From the NCBI RefSeq assembly GCF_008124875.1, contig NZ_VNIA01000003.1, forward strand, positions 489,572 through 553,571: a stretch of 64,000 nucleotides of DNA, in the 5' to 3' direction. Below are positions 49,259-56,829 of this stretch, in pieces. The stretch comes from Tenacibaculum adriaticum. GTDB lineage: Bacteria; Bacteroidota; Bacteroidia; Flavobacteriales; Flavobacteriaceae. Position 1 is the stretch's first letter. Each line of letters begins with the position of its first letter. The position numbers and the translations under genes were made by a program. The notes under the pieces are model-generated. The model saw nothing but the letters and a program-made list of their open reading frames with translations. It was not told where the DNA came from and ran no database searches.

Positions 49259-49343
49259 GGAGAGTTGCCAGAGTGGTTAATGGAGCAGTTTGCTAAACTG
49301 TCGACGGGTAACTGTCGCGTGGGTTCGAATCCCACACTCTCCG
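49259..49343 (+). tRNA. tRNA-Ser (anticodon GCT)
   Basis: An 85-nt cloverleaf with the acceptor arms GGAGAGT / ACTCTCC, anticodon loop TTGCTAA with GCT, the long variable arm typical of serine tRNAs, and the T loop GGTTCGAATCC. No CCA is encoded. Confidence 0.95.
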
Positions 49344-49363
49344 CAAAGAAAAAAGATAACCAT

Positions 49364-49438
49364 CGGGGTGTAGCGTAGCCCGGTTATCGCGCCGCGTTTG
49401 GGACGCGGAGGTCGCAGGTTCGAATCCTGCCACCCCGA
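49364..49438 (+). tRNA. tRNA-Pro (anticodon TGG)
   Basis: A cloverleaf with acceptor CGGGGTG / CACCCCG, anticodon stem CCGCG / CGCGG with loop TTTGGGA (anticodon TGG), and T arm GCAGGTTCGAATCCTGC. No CCA is encoded. Confidence 0.95.
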
Positions 49439-49467
49439 CACTGTTTTCGTAGAAACATAAAAACTAC

Positions 49468-49541
49468 GGGCTCGTAGCTCAGCTGGATAGAGCACCTCCC
49501 TTCTAAGGAGGCGGTCATAGGTTCGAATCCTATCGGGCTCA
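49468..49541 (+). tRNA. tRNA-Arg (anticodon TCT)
   Basis: A 74-nt cloverleaf beginning GGGCTCGTAGCTCAGCTGG, anticodon stem CCTCC / GGAGG with loop CTTCTAA (anticodon TCT), and T arm ATAGGTTCGAATCCTAT. The acceptor stem contains two G-U pairs. No CCA is encoded. Confidence 0.94.
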
Positions 49542-49542
49542 C

Positions 49543-49575
49543 TTAAAGCTTCACTAGAAATAGTGAGGCTTTTTT
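49543..49575 (+). terminator. Terminator of the tRNA operon
   Basis: The stem AAAGCTTCACTA / TAGTGAGGCTTT with a GAAA loop (G-U and one mismatch) is followed by a T-run. Confidence 0.85.
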
Positions 49576-49733
49576 GTTTTCAGTAGGATATTAAAAAGGA
49601 ATTAGAAAATTATTAAGAATTGAATGCTGTTATTTTTATTGTGTAAATAATTAAAATATCATGCTGTTTTTTTGTAGATAGTAGTTCATTTAGTAAGTAT
49701 AATCTCTCCTTGCTTCATGATTTTTATCTAAAA

Positions 49734-50651
49734 TTAATTTAATTGCCGATAAACACTTGGCGACAATCCAGTCTTTCTTTTGAATACTTTAGTAAAATGT
49801 TGCGGATATTCATATCCGAAAGCATATGCTATTTGACTAAGTGGTTCTGAAGTACCCAGTAATAAGTCCTTAGCTTTGTCCACTACAAAATCTCGGATAA
49901 ACTCTTGAGAATTTTTACCTATTTCCTTTCTCAATAAATCACTTAAATAATTTGGAGACATATGTAGATAAGTGGCACATGAAGCAACAGTGGGAATTCC
50001 ATCATTTAAAGGCTTTTTCGTTTGATAATATTCAGCTAAAAAGCTCTGTAATTTTGTAACTACATCTTGATTATGATTTGTTCTAGTATAAAATTGGCGA
50101 TCGTAAAATCGTAGACAATACCCCAAAAACAGTTCTAGGTTTGAGTTAATCAAACTCTGACTATGTTTATCAATATTCTGATTAATTTCAATAGTAATGT
50201 TGTTAATAATTTCAGTCAATGTTATTTTTTCTGAATCAGAAACGTGAAGGGCTTCTGTTGTTTCATAATCGAAAAAGGCATATTGATTTATCGATTTACC
50301 AATAGGCGATTTCCTAATTAAATCTGGATGAATTAAAATTAAAAAGCCTTTTGATTCGGTACTATTTTGTGCATCTAGAGAAGTAAGTACTTGCCCAGGT
50401 TTTAAAAAAGCTAATGTACCATCAGTAAAATCATAAATACTGCGACCATATCCCAATTGACAATTGACACCTTCTTTCATCCAAATTTGATACAAATCAA
50501 TACGAGCCCTCATTCCATCTGCGAATTGATTAAATTCAATTTCTTCAAATTTCAATATAGAGAGAAGTGGATGTTTTGACTTTGTAACTTTTATTACTGA
50601 ATGTACCTCAGATATTGTATTTATAACTTGTAAATCTTTCATTAAAATCAA
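49734..50651 (-). CDS. AraC-family transcriptional regulator
   Basis: A 305-residue regulator. The N-terminal two thirds form a cupin-like ligand domain without clear motif. The C-terminal 100 residues contain the paired AraC HTH: VASCATYLHMSPNYLSDLLRKEIGKNSQEF and DLLLGTSEPLSQIAYAFGYEYPQHFTKVFKRKTGLSPSVYR. The gene overlaps the reductase start region by 4 bp, so both belong to one transcript, and the regulator may control the reductase or respond to its product. The start codon ATG is at 50651. Confidence 0.88.
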   Translation of the reverse strand: MILMKDLQVINTISEVHSVIKVTKSKHPLLSILKFEEIEFNQFADGMRARIDLYQIWMKEGVNCQLGYGRSIYDFTDGTLAFLKPGQVLTSLDAQNSTESKGFLILIHPDLIRKSPIGKSINQYAFFDYETTEALHVSDSEKITLTEIINNITIEINQNIDKHSQSLINSNLELFLGYCLRFYDRQFYTRTNHNQDVVTKLQSFLAEYYQTKKPLNDGIPTVASCATYLHMSPNYLSDLLRKEIGKNSQEFIRDFVVDKAKDLLLGTSEPLSQIAYAFGYEYPQHFTKVFKRKTGLSPSVYRQLN

Positions 50652-51712
50652 TTTCCTATTATTTTGCTATCTATTAAATACTGAAAAGCATCGATCATAG
50701 TTTCTTCCAAAGGTCGATACTTCATATTTAATTCTCGAATACTTTTTGAGTTGTTTGCTTTCCAATCTACATTCACATTATTTCTAACCCACTTCCTTGA
50801 TATTTGATTATCTATTAAAGGACCAATAATCATGATCAGCCATTTTGGTAATATTTTGGTAGGTATTTTATAGGAATCTCCAAATTTTTTGTATAAAATT
50901 TGAGACATTTCAAGAAAACTGGTATTTGTACCTGCCACAATATATCTACCAGATGCAGATGGTATAAAACCAGCATTGTAATGGGCTTGTGCTACATCAC
51001 GAATATCTACAACTCCGGTTCCGCTGTTTGGAACGCCATTTTTTAAAGTACCATCGCCAAACATTTTTAATATACTAATACTTGTAGAGGTATTTGCCAC
51101 GCCATTTAGCGCTGGACCCATAACTAAGCATGGATTTATTACTACCAGATCCCACTTGTTCTGTGATTTAAATATTTCCCAAGCTTCTTTCTCTGCTAAC
51201 ATTTTTGAATAAGCATAAGGTTGATATGAAAGTGATGCTGTTTCCTCCCAATTTTCTTCGGTTAATTCCTGATTTTTAGACTTTAGACGTGCACTGGCAT
51301 CATGGCCTATTGCAGAGCAACTGCTTGTAAGTACTATGCGTTTTACGCTGTCATGTTTGTTTGCTTCTCCTAAAACATTGATCGTTCCCAGTAATGCTGG
51401 ATCAATTAATTCTTTTTGTGGGTCTTTTATTTTTGTTTTAAATGGTGAAGCTGTGTGAAATATCAACTCACATCCTTTCATTGCCTCATTATAACTTCCT
51501 TTAACTAAAAGATTGGTTTTAAAATATTTTATTTTACCTTTTGTATTAGCAGCAAGCTTGTTAAGAGGTTTCGTTTTTGTATCATTATTTGGATTACGAA
51601 CTGCTGCATGCACCGTTAAACCTTCATCTAAAAGTTTTTTTACTAACCAACTAGCAATATATCCAGTAGCTCCTGTTACTAAAATAGGTTTTGTTTTATC
51701 TATTGTTTTCAT
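50648..51712 (-). CDS. NAD(P)-dependent epimerase/reductase, extended SDR (DFR-like)
   Basis: A 354-residue extended short-chain dehydrogenase. The Rossmann motif PILVTGATGYIASW lies at residues 9-22, the catalytic pair Y-x3-K in YAYSKMLAEK near 168-172, and the upstream serine in LTSSCSA near 130. The pattern resembles dihydroflavonol/aldehyde reductases that reduce small ketones or aldehydes with NADPH. The substrate is unknown. It is the first gene of a two-gene unit with the AraC regulator. Confidence 0.85.
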   Translation of the reverse strand: MKTIDKTKPILVTGATGYIASWLVKKLLDEGLTVHAAVRNPNNDTKTKPLNKLAANTKGKIKYFKTNLLVKGSYNEAMKGCELIFHTASPFKTKIKDPQKELIDPALLGTINVLGEANKHDSVKRIVLTSSCSAIGHDASARLKSKNQELTEENWEETASLSYQPYAYSKMLAEKEAWEIFKSQNKWDLVVINPCLVMGPALNGVANTSTSISILKMFGDGTLKNGVPNSGTGVVDIRDVAQAHYNAGFIPSASGRYIVAGTNTSFLEMSQILYKKFGDSYKIPTKILPKWLIMIIGPLIDNQISRKWVRNNVNVDWKANNSKSIRELNMKYRPLEETMIDAFQYLIDSKIIGN

Positions 51713-51957
51713 TTTTTGTAATTTAATTGCTACAAAAATATCTTAGTTAAAAACCATAAACTTATACCTATTATTATTTTACTTATAAATATCCCTGATC
51801 TAGATTATTTGTATAGGTATTAGGTACTTTTTTTGTATGGATCTAATAGGTTACATGTGTTATTCTTTTATGTTTTCATTTTCAACAATGTTCCCTTTTG
51901 TATTGAAATTGCTTACATGTTAATCTTTAAACCCCTATATAGATGATAAAATGAGGG

Positions 51958-53271
51958 CTAGAAAGTAATTAAAAATTGAGTTTTATTGTTTTTAGATACA
52001 AAATCAATACGTCCATTATGAGCTTCAATAATACTTTTTGATAATGTTAAACCAATACCCGAACCATTCTTACGAGTAGTGAAATAAGGAATAAAAATAT
52101 TCTCTTTTATGTCTTCAGGAATTCCAATTCCGTTATCTGTTATAGACAAATGTGTACGTGTTTTTTCTTGAGAAATGTCAATAATTATTTTTGGTTTACA
52201 AGTTTTTTCAAGTGCATATAAACAATTAGAAAGTAAATTGATAACTACTTGTTCAATTTGCTGTTTATCGGCTTTTATATAATAGTTTTTATCAACATTG
52301 AATTCTACTTGAATATTTTTTGAAGTAAATTCTTGTTGAAATAAGCCTAAGGTATTTGTAACTAATTCTGTTAAATTAAATTTGTTTTTTTGAGGTAACG
52401 GAAGTTCTGCCAACTTTCTATAAGTGTCTACAAATGATGTTAGATGGTATGAACGTTTTTTTATGATTTTTAAACCTTGAGAAAGTTCTTCAATTGTATC
52501 TTCATCAGTTTCTTCTTGTAGTAAATCGTCTAAGTTTTCTGCTAAACTACTAATTGGTGTAATTGTGTTAATAATCTCGTGAGACATCACATTCATTAAT
52601 TTATACCAAGCCTCTTTTTCTTTCTTGTCAATCAATTGTTGGATAGTTTCTAAAGACACAATTAAATATTGATATTCATTTGTTTGTGTCATTGAGGTTT
52701 TTAAGAAAAAACTCTCTTTTTCATCGTTGATGTTTAGTGAAATTGTATGTTTTATGGATTTCCAATCCAAAATTAAATCAGTTAATAATCCTAATTTCGA
52801 TTGCAATAAATTCCAATTATAAAATTTGGGTATTTTTAAAAAATCAACAAAAGCTTTATTTAATTGAAAAACTTCGATCTGTTCATTTTGATCTTTCCGA
52901 AGAATAAGAATTCCAATACTTAAACTCTCAATTATATTTGTAAAAATAAGTTCTTCAGAAGTTTGTTGTAAACTTTTCTTTCGATGCTTTTCTAACAATA
53001 ACGCTGTTTTATTATGTAATGAATTTTTCCTTTTCTCGGCAGAAATTGTGTTCGAATAATCGTCGTATAACAAACAATCTATCGATTTTTCGATATCAGC
53101 AAATGATTTTTTTAAATATTCCATTAATGAAAAAACTTGAAATATTAATAGAAGAGAGAAACCAATTGTATTCATTATGTAGCTATTTTGGTAGCTGTAG
53201 AAGACAATTACGCTATTTATGGAGATTAATAAAATTCTAATTATTAATTTAAAATACTGCGATTTTCCCAT
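51958..53271 (-). CDS. Sensor histidine kinase of the sigma-54 circuit
   Basis: A 437-residue kinase. Two N-terminal membrane helices (residues 8-26 and 31-49) are joined by a very short loop, so there is almost no periplasmic sensor and the signal is probably membrane-borne or internal. A PAS-like region follows (residues 105-200), then the phosphoacceptor HEI in VMSHEIINTITPISSLAE, and the ATPase boxes NLLSNCLYALEK, DNGIGIPE and GSGIGLTLSK. Its ATG directly follows the stop codon of the regulator gene, so the two are co-transcribed. Confidence 0.9.
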   Translation of the reverse strand: MGKSQYFKLIIRILLISINSVIVFYSYQNSYIMNTIGFSLLLIFQVFSLMEYLKKSFADIEKSIDCLLYDDYSNTISAEKRKNSLHNKTALLLEKHRKKSLQQTSEELIFTNIIESLSIGILILRKDQNEQIEVFQLNKAFVDFLKIPKFYNWNLLQSKLGLLTDLILDWKSIKHTISLNINDEKESFFLKTSMTQTNEYQYLIVSLETIQQLIDKKEKEAWYKLMNVMSHEIINTITPISSLAENLDDLLQEETDEDTIEELSQGLKIIKKRSYHLTSFVDTYRKLAELPLPQKNKFNLTELVTNTLGLFQQEFTSKNIQVEFNVDKNYYIKADKQQIEQVVINLLSNCLYALEKTCKPKIIIDISQEKTRTHLSITDNGIGIPEDIKENIFIPYFTTRKNGSGIGLTLSKSIIEAHNGRIDFVSKNNKTQFLITF

Positions 53272-54642
53272 TTATAGTTGATGTTTTTCTAATCTTCTAT
53301 ATAGTGCAGCACGTGTTAAACCCAAGTCTTTTGCTGCTCTTGAAATATTACCTTGGTGTTTTTGTAAAGCTTGTTGAATGAGTAATTTTTCAGTTTCTTC
53401 CAAATTGAGATTTTTGCCTAAAGTTACGTCTAATTTCTGGCTAGAAAAATGTAATTCATGTGATTGAATCTCAGTATTCTCAGTTATAATCACAGCACGT
53501 TCAACAACATGTTCAATTTCTCGAATGTTCCCGGGCCATTTGTAATTTTTAAGTGCTTTTTTGGCTTCAGAAGAAAATCCGGTGATATTTTTTCGGTATT
53601 TATTATTGAGTTTGTTCAAAAAATGATTCGCTAATAAATCGACATCTTCAATACGATCACGAAGAGGAGGCAAGTTTAATTCAATTGTATTAATTCGAAA
53701 TAATAAATCTTGTCGAAAAGTTTGTTCCTCCACCATTTGATGTACAGGAGCATTTGTTGCACAAACAATTCGAGCATCAATTTTACGTTCACTTCCTTCT
53801 CCTAAACGTGTTATTTTTCTATTCTGAATAACAGTCAACAGTTTTGATTGCAAATGCAGTGGTAGGTTTCCAATTTCATCTAAAAAAATGGTTCCGCCTT
53901 TAGCAAGTTCAAAACGACCAATAGTATCTTTTTGCGCGTCGGTAAACGCACCTTTAATATACCCGAAAAGTTCACTTTCAAATAAATTTTCATTTAATGC
54001 TCCTAAATCTACATGAATAAAAGGATGGTTTTTTCTATTTGATTGTAAATGAATTTCTTTTGCAAACACATATTTACCTGTTCCGTTTTCACCTAAAATC
54101 AACACATTTGCGTCTGTTGGTGCAACTTTATGAACTAATTTGATAGCAGCTTGCATAGCAGAAGAGTTACCAATAATATGTTCGGTTTGTTGATGAAAAT
54201 CTTTGTCTTGTTGCTGTTGAACAGTTTCTAATTGTGATGTTTTTCGTTTTGAACGCGCTAATTCTACACCTGCATTTACAACTCCATATAGCTTTTCAGT
54301 ATTCCAAGGTTTAAGAATAAAATCAGTAGCACCTTGTTTAATGGCATCCACAGCTAAATTAACACTACCAAAAGCGGTCATTAAAATAACAGTAGTTTCC
54401 GGACTGATTTCTTTGATGTGTTTTAACCAATACAAACCTTCTTTTCCGTCCTCAAAACCGATACGATAATTCATGTCTAAAAGCGCTACATCTACAGTTT
54501 TTTCAGTTAAAATATTACTGATTTTCTTAGGGCTATTCACCGTAATAATATCTGTGAAATACTTTTTTAAACTAATTCGAGCAGAAAACAGAATGTCATC
54601 GTCGTCATCGGCAATTAAAATGGTAGCTTCTTTTTTTCTCAT
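53272..54642 (-). CDS. NtrC-family sigma-54-dependent response regulator
   Basis: A 456-residue regulator: receiver domain (residues 1-125, acidic cluster ADDDDD, phosphoacceptor D in VALLDMN near 55, K in LKPWN), AAA+ domain (about 155-385) with Walker A GENGTGKYV, sigma-54 contact loop GAFTDA (the common GAFTGA variant), Walker B GGTIFLDEIGNL and sensor RIEDVDLLANHF, and a C-terminal Fis-type HTH (AAKDLGLTRAALYRRLEKHQL). The Walker A lysine is followed by Y, where T or S is usual, a small oddity. Two palindromes and a sigma-54 promoter lie directly upstream. Confidence 0.92.
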   Translation of the reverse strand: MRKKEATILIADDDDDILFSARISLKKYFTDIITVNSPKKISNILTEKTVDVALLDMNYRIGFEDGKEGLYWLKHIKEISPETTVILMTAFGSVNLAVDAIKQGATDFILKPWNTEKLYGVVNAGVELARSKRKTSQLETVQQQQDKDFHQQTEHIIGNSSAMQAAIKLVHKVAPTDANVLILGENGTGKYVFAKEIHLQSNRKNHPFIHVDLGALNENLFESELFGYIKGAFTDAQKDTIGRFELAKGGTIFLDEIGNLPLHLQSKLLTVIQNRKITRLGEGSERKIDARIVCATNAPVHQMVEEQTFRQDLLFRINTIELNLPPLRDRIEDVDLLANHFLNKLNNKYRKNITGFSSEAKKALKNYKWPGNIREIEHVVERAVIITENTEIQSHELHFSSQKLDVTLGKNLNLEETEKLLIQQALQKHQGNISRAAKDLGLTRAALYRRLEKHQL

Positions 54643-54660
54643 ACTACATAGTTACAATGT

Positions 54661-54698
54661 TGTTTGATAATGAACAAAAAAATGTTCGTTTTTGAACA
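54661..54698. promoter_or_regulatory. Two tandem palindromes, candidate enhancer sites of the NtrC-type regulator
   Basis: TGTTTGATAATGAACA (54661-54676) and TGTTCGTTTTTGAACA (54683-54698) share the plan TGTTY-N6-GAACA. Their centres are 22 bp apart, about two helical turns, so two dimers would bind the same face. They lie 78-115 bp upstream of the -12 element of the sigma-54 promoter and 19 bp before the regulator start. Binding is inferred. Confidence 0.7.
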
Positions 54699-54761
54699 CT
54701 ATAATTTTAAATTTTAAATTTAAATAACTAAAAAACAATGTTTTATAATTTTGTTTTTGGC

Positions 54762-54777
54762 TGGCATATAAATGGCA
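54762..54777 (+). promoter_or_regulatory. Sigma-54 promoter of the efflux operon
   Basis: TGGCATATAAATGGCA follows the sigma-54 plan TGGCA(C)-N5-TTGCA: GG and GC are at the -24/-12 distance, and only the C after TGGCA and one T differ. The -12 C is at 54776, so transcription should start near 54788, giving a leader of about 15 bases before the ATG at 54803. Confidence 0.8.
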
Positions 54778-54802
54778 TTAGCTAAATCAAATAAAAATAA
54801 TA

Positions 54803-56047
54803 ATGGACAAAATAATTCAACCTAAAAACAAAAAAACTAAAAAGATGTTAGTCTGGGGAATTCCAACTATAGTTTTATTAGGTGTTATCCTGATGAACTT
54901 AACACGAAAAAAACAGGTGAATTTAGAACGGAATAATGTTACTATTCGTGAAGTTTCTCGCGGAGACTTTGAAGATGTTGTATTGTTTAATAGTACTGTT
55001 GAGCCAAAAACATCTGTATTTGTGAATGTAATTCAAGGAGGTTCGGTTGCTGAAGTTTTTGTAGAAAGCGGACAAACGGTTAAAAAGGGAACTCCGTTGT
55101 TGCGTGTGTATAATCCGAATGCAGAATTAAATTATTTAACTCAAGAAACGGCTATTGTTGAACAGATAAATAATTTGAGAAATATTAGAATGAATATCAA
55201 AAATCAACAATTAAGTTTAGATCAACAATTGTTGAGTATTAATAATGATTTTAAAAATGCTGAACGACAATATGTGTTAGACACAACTTTGTATAGTAAA
55301 GAGGTAATTGCAAAAAATGATTATCAAAAATCTACACAAGCATATCAATTTCAAAAGAAAAGAAATGGTGTAATTAAAAAGAGTGTTTCAGAAGAAAAAA
55401 AGAGTAGAGATACACAATTATCACACATAAATATATCTATTAATAACATGCAAAAAAGCTTGGAGTTACTGCGTAGAAATAAAGAGAATTTTACAGTAAA
55501 AGCTCCAGTAACAGGTCAATTATCTTCGTTTAATCCGATTTTAGGGGAGAGTTATAATCAAGGTCAATCTGTTGGGAAAATAAATGTTTTAGACGGATAT
55601 AAATTGGTTGCAAGTGTTGACGAATATTATATTTCTAAATTACGTGAAGATGTTAATGGTAGAGTAGCAGTGAATTCAAAAAACTATGATATTGTTCTTA
55701 ATAAAATCTTTCCAGAAGTAGTAAATGGACAGTTTAGAGTAGAGTTAAAATTTAAACAAGACACTATTCCAGCAGGAATTAAACGAGGAATGAGTTTAAA
55801 CACTAAGGTGTTTTTATCAGGAAATAGTAAAGCTTTATTATTATCAAAAGGATTGTTTTATCAAAGCTCAAATGGAAAATGGGTTTTTGTTTTAAATTCT
55901 GAGAATAAAGCGGTTAAAAGAAAAGTGAGAATTGGACGTGAAAATCCTTTTTATTACGAGGTTTTAGAAGGTTTGCAAGAAGGGGATAAGGTAATTACAT
56001 CAAATTATGATGACTTTAAAGAAGTTGAAGAGATTAATATTAAATAA
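54803..56047 (+). CDS. Efflux periplasmic adaptor (HlyD/MacA-like)
   Basis: A 414-residue membrane-fusion protein. An N-terminal membrane helix (residues 14-31) anchors it. A biotinyl-lipoyl-like domain follows (FVNVIQGGSVAEVFVESGQTVKKGTPLLRV), then a coiled-coil hairpin (about 110-220, NQQLSLDQQLLSINNDFKNAERQY), the second lipoyl half (FTVKAPVTGQLSSFNPILGE) and a beta-barrel tail. It would link the inner-membrane MacB-like permeases to an outer-membrane channel. It is the first gene of the sigma-54-controlled operon. Confidence 0.9.
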   Translation: MDKIIQPKNKKTKKMLVWGIPTIVLLGVILMNLTRKKQVNLERNNVTIREVSRGDFEDVVLFNSTVEPKTSVFVNVIQGGSVAEVFVESGQTVKKGTPLLRVYNPNAELNYLTQETAIVEQINNLRNIRMNIKNQQLSLDQQLLSINNDFKNAERQYVLDTTLYSKEVIAKNDYQKSTQAYQFQKKRNGVIKKSVSEEKKSRDTQLSHINISINNMQKSLELLRRNKENFTVKAPVTGQLSSFNPILGESYNQGQSVGKINVLDGYKLVASVDEYYISKLREDVNGRVAVNSKNYDIVLNKIFPEVVNGQFRVELKFKQDTIPAGIKRGMSLNTKVFLSGNSKALLLSKGLFYQSSNGKWVFVLNSENKAVKRKVRIGRENPFYYEVLEGLQEGDKVITSNYDDFKEVEEINIK

Positions 56048-56096
56048 TAAAAGCGATTGAAATAATAAAAATAAGAATATTAAAAAATATAATAGA

Positions 56097-56798
56097 ATGA
56101 TAAAAATAACAGACATCGTAAAAGTATACAGAACGGAAGAAGTAGAAACAACAGCATTAAACAATTTAAGTTTAGAAGTAAAAGAAGGTGAGTTTGTGTC
56201 GATAATGGGAGCTTCTGGTTGTGGGAAATCAACCTTATTAAATATCATTGGATTGCTAGATGCACCCAATAACGGTAGTTATTTGTTTGATGGAACTGAA
56301 GTTGCAAAAAAAATGGAAAAAGAACGAGCTGGTTTGCGTAAAGCCAACATCGGATTTGTGTTTCAGAACTTTAATTTAATTGATGAACTAACGGTTTTTG
56401 AAAATGTAGAATTACCCTTGATCTATAACAAAGTGAAATCATCTGAACGCAAAAAACGCGTTAACGAAATTTTAGAGCGTATTGGTATCGCGCATAGAGC
56501 AAAACACTTTCCGTTACAATTATCTGGTGGACAACAACAACGTGTTGCTGTAGCAAGAGCTTTGGTAACCAATCCGAAATTAATTTTAGCAGATGAGCCA
56601 ACAGGAAACTTAGATAGTAAAAGTGGTAATGATGTGATGGAACTATTATCAGAACTACATGCTACAGGGTCAACCATTGTAATGGTAACTCACTCAGGAT
56701 ATGATGCTCAATTTTCCTCGAGAATTATTACCCTGAAAGATGGAGAAATTGTTGCAGAAAAAGTGAACGATCGTAAAGTAGATTTATTAGTTCAATAA
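56097..56798 (+). CDS. MacB/LolD-type ABC ATPase
   Basis: A 233-residue ATPase. Walker A is GASGCGKST near 38-46, Q-loop FVFQNFNLID, signature LSGGQQQR, Walker B LILADEPTGNLDS and switch MVTHS. The LSGGQQQRVAVARAL and ADEPTGNLD strings are typical of the MacB/FtsE/LolD group, which pairs with FtsX-type permeases. It lies 49 bp behind the adaptor gene and 31 bp before the first permease. Confidence 0.93.
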   Translation: MIKITDIVKVYRTEEVETTALNNLSLEVKEGEFVSIMGASGCGKSTLLNIIGLLDAPNNGSYLFDGTEVAKKMEKERAGLRKANIGFVFQNFNLIDELTVFENVELPLIYNKVKSSERKKRVNEILERIGIAHRAKHFPLQLSGGQQQRVAVARALVTNPKLILADEPTGNLDSKSGNDVMELLSELHATGSTIVMVTHSGYDAQFSSRIITLKDGEIVAEKVNDRKVDLLVQ

Positions 56799-56829
56799 TA
56801 ATATTTAGTAATTCAAAAACGAAAAAGAA

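Noticed and set aside
49277..49495. A 72-codon reverse-strand frame containing WQDSNLRPPRPKRGA
   Set aside because: It is the antisense reading of the tRNA cluster, a known annotation artefact; the region is fully explained by three tRNAs.
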